Source: an uncultured Eubacterium sp. (GTDB taxonomy: Bacteria > Bacillota > Clostridia > Lachnospirales > Lachnospiraceae). Taken from it: DNA of 64,000 nt. Of this stretch, positions 51,885 to 61,319 are shown piece by piece; the stretch's first letter is position 1, and each line of letters starts with the position of its first letter. The stretch lies in contig CAKRDZ010000004.1 in NCBI GenBank assembly GCA_934316845.1, positions 1 through 64,000 on the forward strand, in the 5' to 3' direction. A program made the position numbers and the translations under genes. Under the pieces are notes generated by a model. That model ran no database searches. It had not been told where the DNA came from and was given only the letters and a program-made list of their open reading frames with translations.

Positions 51885-52536
51885 TCTTCTTCTCCTTTTT
51901 TTCACCTAACTTATTTTCTGTACCATGAATCAAACGTATGATGTTTGCTTTATGTTTTATGTAAGCTAAAATCGTAAACAGTAAACTTACGATTAAAATC
52001 ACCGGAAAAAGGTCACTTTCCCGATAATATAATAAAGTAAAGATTGGAATATACCATACAACGATCAATGATCCCAGGGAAACATATCTCGTCACTGCCA
52101 CAACAAGAATAAAAACAGCAAGACCGACTCCAATAAACACCGGATGAAGGTTTGATACTACGATAACCGCCGCGGACACGGCGATTCCCTTTCCCCCTTT
52201 GAAATGCAGATAAAATGGGAAATTATGTCCCATCACGACACCAAGTCCTGCCAAAAGAGTAAATAAGTAAGTAATATCATCCGCGTATCCCATCGCCGGA
52301 CAAAAGGCAAATTTTACCACAAGTGTCGGGATAAACGCCTTTAACAGATCGCCCAAAAAGGTAATTGCTCCTGCTTTGGCGCCCAGTGAGCGCAGGGCGT
52401 TGGTCGTACCGATATTTCCACTTCCTGTCGAACGGATATCCAGTCCATTTTTCTTTCCCACAAAGTAACCGGTAGAAAAACAGCCGAATGCATATCCTAT
52501 GATTAAAATAATAACACCTGTTACAATATAATTCAC
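51871..52536 (-). CDS. plsY: Glycerol-3-phosphate acyltransferase PlsY
   Basis: A 221-residue, five-to-seven-helix membrane enzyme that acylates glycerol 3-phosphate from acyl phosphate. The three family motifs are seen: GSGNIGTTNALR, GHNFPFYLHFKGGKGIAV and the VSLGSLIV region. It has a lysine- and glutamate-rich tail (GEKKEKKSEEN). GTG start with GGAG before it, 2 bases after the der stop. Confidence 0.94.
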   Translation of the reverse strand: MNYIVTGVIILIIGYAFGCFSTGYFVGKKNGLDIRSTGSGNIGTTNALRSLGAKAGAITFLGDLLKAFIPTLVVKFAFCPAMGYADDITYLFTLLAGLGVVMGHNFPFYLHFKGGKGIAVSAAVIVVSNLHPVFIGVGLAVFILVVAVTRYVSLGSLIVVWYIPIFTLLYYRESDLFPVILIVSLLFTILAYIKHKANIIRLIHGTENKLGEKKEKKSEEN

Positions 52537-52538
52537 GA

Positions 52539-53861
52539 TTATTTCTCCTTCCGTTCACGAATGAACATTCGTATCGGTGTACCGATAAAGCCAAACGTAT
52601 CGCGTATACGGTTTTCAATATAACGCTGATACGAAAAGTGCATCAGTTCTTTGCTGTTTACAAACAAGACAAAGGTCGGCGGCTTGGTAGACACCTGCGT
52701 CATGTAAAACAATTTCAACCGTTTTCCCTTGTCTGACGGCGGCTGCTGCATCGCTACCGCTTCCATCAGAATTTCGTTCAGCACACCGGTCTGAATGCGC
52801 ATGGAATGAAATTGAATTACTTTTTCAATATATTCAAATAATTTATTCGTTCTCTGGCCGGTCAATGCAGAAATAAATACAATCTCCGCATAAGGCACGA
52901 ACGAAAGTACTTCTCTTACTTTATTGGTATACTCTTTTACCGTATGATTGTCTTTTTCCACGGCATCCCATTTGTTGACGGCGATGATCAATCCTTTGCC
53001 GCGCTCATGTGCGATACCGGCAATTTTGGCATCCTGCTCCGTCACACCTTCGACCGCATCGATCATCAATATGACAACATCCGATCGTTCGATCGCTGCG
53101 ACGGTACGAATGATGCTGTAACGCTCCAGATCCTCTTTAATCTTGTTTTTGCGGCGGAGTCCTGCCGTATCGATAAAGATATATTCTTTTCCGTCCCGTA
53201 TCACCTCGGTATCAATGGCATCTCTTGTCGTGCCGGCGATATCCGATACGATTACACGGTCTTTTCCGATCAATTTGTTGATCAGAGACGATTTTCCGGC
53301 ATTTGGCTTACCGACAATCGCAATCTTCGGGCGTTCGTCTTCCTCTTCTTCAAACTTTTCCGCGTCTACAAGTTCCCATACGGCATCTAACATATCGCCA
53401 AGTCCCAGTTTGGATGAAGCAGATACCGGGTGTGGCTCTCCGATACCAAGATTATAAAACTCATATACATCCGGCATGAATTTGTCAAAATTATCCACTT
53501 TGTTTACAACTAAGATAACCGGTTTCCCGGATTTACGAAGCATATCCGCCACTTTAAAATCCGCATCGACAAGTCCCTGTCTGACATCCGTAACAAACAT
53601 AATGACGTCTGCTGTCTCTATGGCAATATTTGCCTGCTCTCTCATATGGGAAAGCATCGCATCTTTGCTGTCCATCTCAATACCACCGGTATCGATCAGC
53701 GAAAGACTGTGATCCAGCCAGGTGATATCTGCATAAATTCGATCTCTTGTCACTCCCGGATAATCTTTTACAATTGATATTTTTTCTCCGGCAAGTGTAT
53801 TAAATAATGTTGACTTTCCTACGTTTGGGCGGCCAACAATTGCTACAATTGGTTTACTCAT
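52539..53861 (-). CDS. der: Ribosome-assembly GTPase Der (EngA)
   Basis: A 440-residue essential double GTPase for 50S subunit maturation. Two G domains: GRPNVGKST with DTGGIE and NKVD, and GKPNAGKSS with DTAGLRRK and NKWD; a KH-like domain forms the C-terminus. AGGAGG precedes the ATG. It is followed by plsY and gpsA, a conserved Firmicute order. Confidence 0.96.
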   Translation of the reverse strand: MSKPIVAIVGRPNVGKSTLFNTLAGEKISIVKDYPGVTRDRIYADITWLDHSLSLIDTGGIEMDSKDAMLSHMREQANIAIETADVIMFVTDVRQGLVDADFKVADMLRKSGKPVILVVNKVDNFDKFMPDVYEFYNLGIGEPHPVSASSKLGLGDMLDAVWELVDAEKFEEEEDERPKIAIVGKPNAGKSSLINKLIGKDRVIVSDIAGTTRDAIDTEVIRDGKEYIFIDTAGLRRKNKIKEDLERYSIIRTVAAIERSDVVILMIDAVEGVTEQDAKIAGIAHERGKGLIIAVNKWDAVEKDNHTVKEYTNKVREVLSFVPYAEIVFISALTGQRTNKLFEYIEKVIQFHSMRIQTGVLNEILMEAVAMQQPPSDKGKRLKLFYMTQVSTKPPTFVLFVNSKELMHFSYQRYIENRIRDTFGFIGTPIRMFIRERKEK

Positions 53862-53913
53862 TTCAATTCCTCCATCCGTATATTTTACTAAATATTCCGA
53901 ATAAAATCAAGTA

Positions 53914-54264
53914 CTAGTATGTCTCAAACGCATTTTGAATATGCATGATCTCCTCTCCATCGATCGCGAGCACGTCAAACCGCATCGGGTGGTTGAGCGG
54001 AATGCTGTGCTTTGCAATATAATGTCTGGCAGCATAACAGATCTTCTGCTGTTTGGCACGCGGGACTGCATACAAACTTCCCCCGCATTGTTTGTTCTTA
54101 CGATATTTTACTTCGATAAAAATGAAATATTCCTCTTTTTTCGCGATAATATCAATTTCCGCCTGTCGACAGCGGTAATTGCATGTAACGATTTCATACC
54201 CACGCTCCCGCAAATACTCTGCCGCAAGCCTTTCTTTTTCGCTTCCCAGCTGTCTTTTATTCAA
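53914..54264 (-). CDS. yraN: YraN family endonuclease-like protein
   Basis: A 116-residue protein of the UPF0102/YraN family with a PDDEXK-like core: LAAEYLRERGYEIVTCNYR, EIDIIAKKEEYFIFIEVKYRK (D, E and K in order). A role in DNA recombination or repair is suspected, not proven. It lies 13 bp after aroB and 52 bp before der, so it is part of the same transcript. Confidence 0.9.
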   Translation of the reverse strand: MNKRQLGSEKERLAAEYLRERGYEIVTCNYRCRQAEIDIIAKKEEYFIFIEVKYRKNKQCGGSLYAVPRAKQQKICYAARHYIAKHSIPLNHPMRFDVLAIDGEEIMHIQNAFETY

Positions 54265-54277
54265 TCCTGTCCCTCAT

Positions 54278-55390
54278 TTACATAGTCATAAGAATTTCAC
54301 GGATCTCCTCTTCCGCTACCGGTCTGGCATACACATCCTCACCAAATGTCATGACCTCTCCGATCCCCTTCTGGAATACAAAACGAAGTTTACCATCCCG
54401 TACCTTCTTATCCGTATACAATTTCTTTACCAGTGCCTCCCGGTCGATATAATCCGGAATTTCTACCGGCAGTCCTACCTTTTTCTGCAATGCGATCACG
54501 CGGTCCCTCTCTTCTTCCGTTAAGAATCCAAGTTTGCAGCCAAGGGTCACCTGTGCCACCATTCCGATGGAAAGTGCCTCTCCATGAAGCAGTTTGTAAT
54601 CGCTTACTGTCTCAATCGCGCGTCCTACCGTGTGTCCGAGATTCAAAATCTCGCGCAGGCTCTTCTCCTTTTCATCCTTCATGACAACCTGATATTTTAC
54701 ATTGCAGTTTCTCTCGGAAATAAATTCACACGCCTCCGGGTCACATTGTAAAATTTTGTCAATATTTTCCTCGATATATTCAAACAATTCAAAATCTGCC
54801 AGACAAGCATGTTTGATCGTCTCTGCCATGCCGTTGATGAGGTGTTTTTTCGGAAGGGTTTTCCACGTATCAATGTCCACATAAACCTTTTTCGGCTGAT
54901 AGATCAAACCAATCAAGTTGGTGGCAAGATCCGTATCTACGGCTGTCTTTCCGCCGATGGAAGCATCCGCCGCCGCAAGAAGTGTCGTTGCATAATTTAC
55001 AAAAGGCACTCCTCTGCCAAACGTACCTGCCACAAAACCAGCGAGGTCCGAAACTACGCCTCCGCCAACGGCTACAACGCAGCAGTCTCTCCGGAATCCC
55101 TTCGCCAGCATAGCGTCCTCCAGCATTTCCTTTGTCTTTCTTACCTTACTTTTTTCTCCCGCAGGAAACACAAACAACTCTGCCTGCGCACCCGCTTCAT
55201 TTAATTTGTCACAGATCTGTCTGCCATACAACGGCTCCACGGTAGAATCTGTGATCACTGCAAATTTATGTATGTTTCCTGCCAGGCCACCGGTTAAATC
55301 CTTCACCAGTTCCGGGATCAGATTTTTTCCGATCTGTACCTCATAGGAATCATCCACTACTTTTTTCAACTCTACTTTAAAATTACTCAT
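54278..55390 (-). CDS. aroB: 3-dehydroquinate synthase
   Basis: A 370-residue shikimate-pathway enzyme, upstream of the chorismate used by the trp genes. NAD-binding GGGVVSDLAGFVA, active-site KTAVDTDLATNLIG and the metal ligands (E in GMAETIKHA, H in LNLGHTVGRAIE and LLHGEALSIGM) are all present. AGGAGG precedes the ATG, and a good promoter lies upstream. First gene of the aroB-yraN-der-plsY-gpsA unit. Confidence 0.95.
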   Translation of the reverse strand: MSNFKVELKKVVDDSYEVQIGKNLIPELVKDLTGGLAGNIHKFAVITDSTVEPLYGRQICDKLNEAGAQAELFVFPAGEKSKVRKTKEMLEDAMLAKGFRRDCCVVAVGGGVVSDLAGFVAGTFGRGVPFVNYATTLLAAADASIGGKTAVDTDLATNLIGLIYQPKKVYVDIDTWKTLPKKHLINGMAETIKHACLADFELFEYIEENIDKILQCDPEACEFISERNCNVKYQVVMKDEKEKSLREILNLGHTVGRAIETVSDYKLLHGEALSIGMVAQVTLGCKLGFLTEEERDRVIALQKKVGLPVEIPDYIDREALVKKLYTDKKVRDGKLRFVFQKGIGEVMTFGEDVYARPVAEEEIREILMTM

Positions 55391-55418
55391 CTGTGGTCCT
55401 CCTGCTCATAGTATTTTT

Positions 55419-55447
55419 ATTTTATCATATTTTCTGTGCTCTTACAA
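55419..55447 (-). promoter_or_regulatory. Predicted sigma-A promoter of the aroB operon
   Basis: TTGTAA, 17 bases, TAAAAT on the minus strand, about 30 bases before aroB. Confidence 0.6.
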
Positions 55448-55514
55448 TTGCTTTCTTTCGTGCTTCTTGACTTTTTATCGCAATATGGCTATCATGCAAT
55501 TGTTTTTGAAGGCA

Positions 55515-55558
55515 AGAAAAGAACTCTCTGTCACACGTTGGCAAAGAGTTCCTTTTTT
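55515..55558 (-). terminator. Terminator of the nrdD-nrdG-dut-pap operon
   Basis: GGAACTCT and GAGAGTTC pair around a 15-base loop on the minus strand, followed by TTTTC. The A-run on the other side is long. Confidence 0.7.
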
Positions 55559-55564
55559 ATCCTA

Positions 55565-57019
55565 TCATGACATTTCTTTCAATTTTTGTTCAATGGCATC
55601 TACTACCGTTTTCAACACCTTGATCCGGGCGTAATATTTACTGTTTCCTTCCACCACAATCCACGGTGCAGACTCTGTCGAGGTGCGTAAGATCATCTCA
55701 TCTACGGCTTTTTCATAGTCGTCCCATCTTGCACGGTTTCTCCAGTCCTCGTCTGTGATCTTCCACTGCTTTTCCGGGATCTGCTCTCTCTCATGAAAGC
55801 GCCGTTCCTGCTCATCCTTATCAATGTGCATCCAGAATTTCAGCAAAATCCCTCCTGCATTGGTAATCTGTTCTTCCATATCGTTGATCTCGCGGTAAGC
55901 CCGTTTCCACTCGCTCTCTGTCGCAAAACCTTCGACACGTTCGACCAGTACTCTTCCATACCAGGTACGGTCAAAGATCGCCATATGACCGGCTTTGGGA
56001 AATTTTTCCCAAAATCTCCACAGATAATGATGTGCCTTCTCGATATCATTTGGCGATGCGGTCGGAACCACTTCATACCCACGCGGATCCATTGCCTGTG
56101 TAAGACGCTTGATCGCGCCTCCTTTTCCTCCGGCATCCCAGCCTTCAAAGGCAAGGACCACCGGCAGACGTTTCAGATACATCTGATTGTGCAAAGAGCG
56201 TAGTTTCTTTTGCAGTTTTTTCTTTTCAATCTGATACTCTTCTTTTGTCATTGATTTTGACAGATCAATTCCATGAAGCACCCCATTGCGGAAGCATTCT
56301 TCCGTCTCTGTCAGTCCGGCAGCTTCTTTTTGAGGCGACCGGCCGGCCTGAAGTGCTTCTTCCATACGGGTTACCAATGTAGATACGATCTTGCATGCGG
56401 CATACAGTTTATCGGTACTCTCCACAATGACCCACGGTGACTCCGCGATATCGGAATGCACCAGGATCGAATCCTGCCTTTTCAGACATTCTGCATAATT
56501 TTTATTATTTTCTTTTTCCTGTTTACACACACGCCACCTGGTGTCTTCATCTTTTTCCATCTTTTCCAGACGTTTTTTCTGCTCTTTCGCCGAGATTAAA
56601 AGGAAAAATTTTACAATCAGTGTGCCGTCCTTTATAAGCATTTTTTCAAACTCTGTGGCATCTTTTTCCCCAATCTCACCCTCATACACACCACGATACC
56701 AGCTTTGGTCAAAGATGTGCATTCTTCCTTTTTCCGGTGTTTTTGTAAAGAACCGCCAAAAATACGGACGCATTCTCTCTTCCTCCCCGGCTTTTCCGGT
56801 TGTAAAGACCCGGTAGCCGCGGGGATCCAAAAACTGAATCACGCGGTTGATCATCGTGCCTTTTCCTGCGGCATCCACTCCGTCAAACGTCACCATAACC
56901 GGGATCTTCTGCTCCCGGCATTTTCGCTGCAATTCCCCCAGTCTCGTAGAAAGAGACTCCATCTTTTTCTCGTATTCGTCTTTCGACATCTTTTTGTCTA
57001 CATCCACTTGTTCAAGCAT
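55565..57019 (-). CDS. pap: Polyphosphate:AMP phosphotransferase (two-domain PPK2)
   Basis: A 484-residue class II PPK2 that makes ADP from AMP and polyphosphate. Two PPK2 domains are fused: the first (about 15-240) with a Walker A-like GVDAAGKGTMI, the second (about 250-484) with GWDAGGKGGAIKRL and FDRTWYGRVLVERVEG. Only the second is usually active in this class. ATG 57019 follows AGGAGG at normal spacing. It is 13 bp downstream of dut, so it is co-expressed with nucleotide reduction genes that need ADP/ATP supply. Confidence 0.9.
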   Translation of the reverse strand: MLEQVDVDKKMSKDEYEKKMESLSTRLGELQRKCREQKIPVMVTFDGVDAAGKGTMINRVIQFLDPRGYRVFTTGKAGEEERMRPYFWRFFTKTPEKGRMHIFDQSWYRGVYEGEIGEKDATEFEKMLIKDGTLIVKFFLLISAKEQKKRLEKMEKDEDTRWRVCKQEKENNKNYAECLKRQDSILVHSDIAESPWVIVESTDKLYAACKIVSTLVTRMEEALQAGRSPQKEAAGLTETEECFRNGVLHGIDLSKSMTKEEYQIEKKKLQKKLRSLHNQMYLKRLPVVLAFEGWDAGGKGGAIKRLTQAMDPRGYEVVPTASPNDIEKAHHYLWRFWEKFPKAGHMAIFDRTWYGRVLVERVEGFATESEWKRAYREINDMEEQITNAGGILLKFWMHIDKDEQERRFHEREQIPEKQWKITDEDWRNRARWDDYEKAVDEMILRTSTESAPWIVVEGNSKYYARIKVLKTVVDAIEQKLKEMS

Positions 57020-57031
57020 ACGCAATACCTC

Positions 57032-57475
57032 CTATTTTCCGGTAGATCCAAAACCACCTTCCCCACGTACCGTTTCATCCAGTTCGTTTACTTCTTCATA
57101 AACGGCATAAAGATACGGAGCGATCACCATTTGTGCCACCCGCTCTTCATTTTCTACGACGATATCCTGAGTAGAATGATTATGTAATGCCACCATAATT
57201 TCACCGCGGTAATCCGAATCAATGACACCTACTTTGTTGGCCGGCGCAAGACCTTTTTTACATGCCATGCCGCTTCTTGCATAGATAAGCCCTACAAGTC
57301 CCTCCGGGATCGACATTGCGATTCCGGTCGGTATAAATTCTGTCTTACCTGCCGCTACGCACACCGGCTCTTCCAGACACGCATAAAGATCTGCTCCTGC
57401 AGCATATTCTGTCCCATACGTTGGAATATGCGCATTTTTATGTAATTTTTTGAAATCAATTTTTGTTTTCTGCAC
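57032..57475 (-). CDS. dut: dUTP diphosphatase
   Basis: A 147-residue trimeric dUTPase that keeps uracil out of DNA and makes dUMP for thymidylate. All five motifs are visible: AAGADLYA, ARSGMACKKGL, GVIDSDYRGEI, ERVAQMVI and the C-terminal RGEGGFGSTG. The start is GTG with GAGG before it. It sits between nrdG and pap. Confidence 0.95.
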   Translation of the reverse strand: MQKTKIDFKKLHKNAHIPTYGTEYAAGADLYACLEEPVCVAAGKTEFIPTGIAMSIPEGLVGLIYARSGMACKKGLAPANKVGVIDSDYRGEIMVALHNHSTQDIVVENEERVAQMVIAPYLYAVYEEVNELDETVRGEGGFGSTGK

Positions 57476-57495
57476 GTTTTTTTCCTCACTTTTTC

Positions 57496-58020
57496 TTATT
57501 CTTCTTCCCAGAGAACGATCTCTCCGGCTTCCATCGTCTTTTTGACGTCAATGATCCGCTGGTTATCGGAACCCCGGAAGCGTATTTTCAAATTTTTGCG
57601 TTCTTCGATAAATGGTCCATCGATCAAAACGTCGATACAGGACAACAATTCTCTGGTTTCCGGCACCTGATCCAGCATTTTTCCGCAGATATCCTCATCA
57701 AACAAGTATCCGGTATAACACCAGATATTTTTGTCCGGATACACCTCTTTTACTTTTTTTACCAGTGGGAGCAGTCCCTGCTGATTTTCCGGTTCAAACG
57801 GTTCTCCGCCGAGCAATGACAGCCCCGATACATACGACGGCTTCAAATATTCCAGAATTTTTTCAATCTCTGCTTCGGTAAAGGGATTCCCAAACCGGAA
57901 ATCCCAGGTTTCTTTATTAAAGCAGTTTTTACAATGATGCGTACAGCCGCTGACAAACAACGAAACGCGGATTCCCAAGCCATTTGCCACATCATATTGC
58001 TTAATATCTGCATAATTCAT
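57496..58020 (-). CDS. nrdG: Anaerobic ribonucleotide reductase activating protein
   Basis: A 174-residue radical SAM enzyme that puts the glycyl radical on NrdD. The 4Fe-4S site is CTHHCKNC (Cx3Cx2C, residues about 26-33), and the SAM-binding GGEPF follows. It lies 20 bp after nrdD. Requires strict anaerobiosis, fitting the host. Confidence 0.95.
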   Translation of the reverse strand: MNYADIKQYDVANGLGIRVSLFVSGCTHHCKNCFNKETWDFRFGNPFTEAEIEKILEYLKPSYVSGLSLLGGEPFEPENQQGLLPLVKKVKEVYPDKNIWCYTGYLFDEDICGKMLDQVPETRELLSCIDVLIDGPFIEERKNLKIRFRGSDNQRIIDVKKTMEAGEIVLWEEE

Positions 58021-58039
58021 AGTTTCTATTCCTCACCGC

Positions 58040-60166
58040 TTAGATATGGAGTACACGGGCATTGATCTCTTTTGTCTTTCCGACATTCCAGAAATTCTCT
58101 CCCAGATATCCACACGTTCTTCTCGTAACATTCATCTTGTTATGGTCTTTATTTCCACAATTCGGGCATTCCCATTCAAGATCTTTGTTAATCTTGATCT
58201 CGCCGTCAAAACCGCACACATGACAATAATCCGATTTTGTATTAAATTCCGCATATTGAATGTTATCATAAATAAATTTTACAATTTCTTCCAATGCCGG
58301 CAGATTGTGCTGCATATTTGGAATTTCCACATAAGAAATCGCACCACCGGAGGAAATCGTCTGGAACTGGCTTTCAAATTCAAATTTATGGAAAGCATCA
58401 ATCTTTTCACGTACATCCACATGATAGGAATTGGTGTAATATCCTTTATCCGTCACATCTTCGATCGAACCAAAACGTTCTTTATCGATCTCCGCAAAAC
58501 GATAACACAATGATTCTGCCGGTGTTCCGTACAAACCAAAGCCAAGCCCGGTTTCTTCCTTCCATGTATCGGTCGCCCGGCGCAGACGGTTCATCACCTT
58601 CTTAGCAAACTCACTGCCTTTTGGTGTCGTATGGCTTTCGCCAACCATCAGTTTCGTCACTTCGTACAAACCGATGTATCCCAATGAAATCGTAGAATAG
58701 CCGTCATGAAGCAGTTTGTCGATCTTCTCGCCCTTTTTCAGACGTGCGATCGCACCATACTGCCAATGGATCGGACTGACATCCGAAGTCACGCCCTCCA
58801 ATGCATGATGACGGCACATCAATGCCTCAAAGCAGAGCGACAGGCGTTCTTCCAATAACTGCCAGAAATATTCCATATTTCCTTTCGCCAGAATACCGAT
58901 CTGTGGAAGGTTTAAACTGACGACGCCCTGATTAAATCTTCCTTCCCACTTATAATTTCCGTTTTCATCTTTCCACGGAGACAGGAAACTGCGGCAGCCC
59001 ATGCAGCTAAACACATTTTCTTCGTAATTTTCGCGCATTTTCTTTGCCGATATGTAATCCGGATACAGACGTTTTGCCGAACACTGTACCGCTAATTTCG
59101 TAATATAATCGTATTTTCCGCCTTTGAGGCAGTTATGCTCGTCCAGAACATAGATCAGTTTCGGAAATGCCGGCGTAACATACACACCCTTTTCATTTTT
59201 TATTCCCTCCAGACGCTGGCGGAGAATCTCTTCAATGATCTGTGCATTTTCTTTGATGTACTCGTCGTCTTTGTCCAGATTCAAAAACAGCGTAACAAAC
59301 GGCGACTGGCCATTGGTCGTCATCAGCGTATTGATCTGGTACTGAATGGTCTGTACCCCGGAACGGAGTTCATCTTTTACCCGCTCTTCTACCATGCGGT
59401 CAAGGATATCCGGATCAACGCTGTCACCAAAAGCAGCCAGATAACGGTCACGGTATTTGTTCGCACTCTTTCTCAAATATTTTCCCAGATGACGGATATC
59501 CACCGACTGTCCGCCATACTGGCTGCTGGCAACCGCCGAGATGATCTGCGTAACAACGGTACATGCCACCTGAAAGCTCTTCGGACTCTCGATCAGTTTT
59601 CCATTCATAACCGTTCCGTTTTCCAGCATGTCTCCAATGTTGATCAGGCAGCAGTTGAAGATCGGCTGTATAAAATAATCCATATCATGAAAATGAATCA
59701 CGCCCTCTTCATGCGCTTTTACGATCTTTTCCGGTAATAATACACGTTTCGTCAAGTCTTTTGACACTTCTCCCGCGATCAGATCCCTCTGTGTCGAAGC
59801 AATATACGCATTTTTATTGGAATTTTCTTCCATAACATCCTTATTGCTGTTAGAGATCAGACTCATGATCGAATCATCGGTTGTATTCGCTTTACGAACC
59901 AGCTCACGCGTATAACGGTAAATAATGTACGTCTTTGCCAAAATAAATTTTCCCGCCGCCATCAACTTCTGTTCGATCATATCCTGGATATCTTCCACCT
60001 GAATGGTTTCCCGGTTTGACCCCTCAATACTGGCGATGATCCCATCGATATCATCCTCCGATACTCTTTCAAATGGATCCACTTCTGCATTTGCCTTCCG
60101 TACTGCAATCAAAATTTTATTGCGGTCATAATCCACAACTCTTCCGTCACGTTTTACTACCTTCAC
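58040..60166 (-). CDS. nrdD: Anaerobic ribonucleoside-triphosphate reductase
   Basis: A 708-residue class III reductase making deoxynucleotides without oxygen. An N-terminal ATP-cone (VVKRDGRVVDYDRNKI, about residues 1-90) is followed by the catalytic barrel. The zinc site is CHVCGFDGEI and CPNCGN near the end, and the glycyl radical site is RRTCGYLGE. GTG 60166 is chosen because AAGGAG lies 7 bases before it; an ATG at 60205 has no ribosome site and follows a short hairpin. First gene of the nucleotide operon. Confidence 0.95.
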   Translation of the reverse strand: MKVVKRDGRVVDYDRNKILIAVRKANAEVDPFERVSEDDIDGIIASIEGSNRETIQVEDIQDMIEQKLMAAGKFILAKTYIIYRYTRELVRKANTTDDSIMSLISNSNKDVMEENSNKNAYIASTQRDLIAGEVSKDLTKRVLLPEKIVKAHEEGVIHFHDMDYFIQPIFNCCLINIGDMLENGTVMNGKLIESPKSFQVACTVVTQIISAVASSQYGGQSVDIRHLGKYLRKSANKYRDRYLAAFGDSVDPDILDRMVEERVKDELRSGVQTIQYQINTLMTTNGQSPFVTLFLNLDKDDEYIKENAQIIEEILRQRLEGIKNEKGVYVTPAFPKLIYVLDEHNCLKGGKYDYITKLAVQCSAKRLYPDYISAKKMRENYEENVFSCMGCRSFLSPWKDENGNYKWEGRFNQGVVSLNLPQIGILAKGNMEYFWQLLEERLSLCFEALMCRHHALEGVTSDVSPIHWQYGAIARLKKGEKIDKLLHDGYSTISLGYIGLYEVTKLMVGESHTTPKGSEFAKKVMNRLRRATDTWKEETGLGFGLYGTPAESLCYRFAEIDKERFGSIEDVTDKGYYTNSYHVDVREKIDAFHKFEFESQFQTISSGGAISYVEIPNMQHNLPALEEIVKFIYDNIQYAEFNTKSDYCHVCGFDGEIKINKDLEWECPNCGNKDHNKMNVTRRTCGYLGENFWNVGKTKEINARVLHI

Positions 60167-60233
60167 AACAATTCTCCTTCCTTCTCTTTCTTTCTCGTCG
60201 TTCATAAAAGCCGAAAAGCCGGCTATGGGAAAT

Positions 60234-60262
60234 ATTATATCACTATCGTTTTTTTCTGTCTA
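60234..60262 (-). promoter_or_regulatory. Predicted sigma-A promoter of nrdD
   Basis: TAGACA, 17 bases, TATAAT on the minus strand. The -35 box overlaps the nearer NrdR-like box. Confidence 0.65.
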
Positions 60263-60316
60263 CTATATCTTGTGATTTTTTTTGTATTTTTTTGTGTTTA
60301 TACAATATATGGTAGT
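60260..60316 (-). promoter_or_regulatory. Pair of NrdR-like boxes upstream of nrdD
   Basis: Two sites share ACAAnATATnGTAG: one on the minus strand at 60274-60260 (ACAAGATATAGTAG) and one on the plus strand at 60302-60315 (ACAATATATGGTAG). Centres are about 42 bp apart, four helical turns. They resemble the paired boxes of the repressor NrdR, which shuts off ribonucleotide reductase genes when dATP is plentiful. Confidence 0.6.
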
Positions 60317-60397
60317 TGTACTAAACTTGTAGAATTAGGGAAATAAGGCACTTCCCCATTTTCATTGCTTTTTTTCCTCAAAAAACGACAATATTTC

Positions 60398-60426
60398 TTG
60401 ACTTTCTTATTATGGTATAGTAAACT
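60398..60426 (+). promoter_or_regulatory. Predicted sigma-A promoter of the DUF4234 gene
   Basis: TTGACT, 17 bases, TAAACT on the plus strand. The 346-bp divergent gap to nrdD holds this promoter, the nrdD promoter and the NrdR-like boxes; I see nothing else in it. Confidence 0.55.
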
Positions 60427-60552
60427 TTTTATTAAGAATTGATTAAGCATTCTTTGCATATGCTGTATTGTAATATGCACATCATTAGTCTGTATCCGCG
60501 GTGCGATACGGACCGTATTCAAAAAAACGCATCGCAGAAAAGAGGAAGAGGA

Positions 60553-60894
60553 ATGGTAAAAAACAGAAACGTTGCGCTTTGTATCATTTTAACCTTAGTC
60601 ACATGTGGTATCTATGGATTGTATTGGTTTGTCTGCTTAACAGAAGACACAAATACAATTTCCGGTGAGCAGGGGACTTCAGGTGTTGTTGCCTTAATTC
60701 TTACTATTGTTACAGGTAGTATTTATGGTTTTTACTGGGCATACAAATGTGGCGAAAAAATTGATATAGCGCATCAAAAAAATGGCGAGCCATCCGGTAA
60801 CGGCGGCATACTTTATCTGATTCTGTTCTTTTTTGGTGGAATCATCGCCTATGCATTGATCCAGAATGAGATCAACAAATTTGCAGATGCATAA
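60553..60894 (+). CDS. DUF4234 membrane protein
   Basis: A 113-residue membrane protein with three hydrophobic helices. The pattern TLVTCGIYGLYWFVCLTEDTN, repeated as TIVTGSIYGFYWAYKCGE, is typical of DUF4234. Function unknown. ATG 60553 has GAGGAAGAGG before it. It overlaps the start of the DUF2752 gene by 8 bp, so the two are co-translated. Confidence 0.8.
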   Translation: MVKNRNVALCIILTLVTCGIYGLYWFVCLTEDTNTISGEQGTSGVVALILTIVTGSIYGFYWAYKCGEKIDIAHQKNGEPSGNGGILYLILFFFGGIIAYALIQNEINKFADA

Positions 60895-61258
60895 AAAATC
60901 AAAGTTTCCTGTTATTCTTATCGGAATCGGATGTATTATTTATGCAATTATGGTACGGTATACGAACTTTCGTATACCGTGCTTTTTTCATAAGATTACA
61001 GGATACTACTGTCCGGGTTGTGGAATCACAAGAATGTTTTATCATTTAACCTTTCTTGACTGGAAGCGCGCCAGTCAGGAAAATTACTTTTTATTCTGGT
61101 CGATTCCCCTGCTATTAGGATTATTTCTTGTTTACTATTTTCCCTTTTCCAAATTTGAAAAAAGCCGCCGGCGAAAGAAACTAATCAACATAACTGCCAT
61201 AGTTTATCTGATCGGCCTTGTGATTTGGTCTGTAGTACGAAATATTTTATCTATATAA
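60887..61258 (+). CDS. DUF2752 membrane protein
   Basis: A 123-residue protein with about four helices and the defining DUF2752 motif CPGCGITRM (residues about 43-51). Function unknown; the paired cysteines may bind metal or form a redox site. Pairing of DUF4234 with DUF2752 genes is common in gut Firmicutes. The start overlaps the preceding stop, so no separate ribosome site is needed. Confidence 0.82.
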   Translation: MHKKSKFPVILIGIGCIIYAIMVRYTNFRIPCFFHKITGYYCPGCGITRMFYHLTFLDWKRASQENYFLFWSIPLLLGLFLVYYFPFSKFEKSRRRKKLINITAIVYLIGLVIWSVVRNILSI

Positions 61259-61319
61259 AATCCCACCGATTGATATACACCCAGTATTTTGGACACACAT
61301 CAAGCGGTTGGATTTTCTA

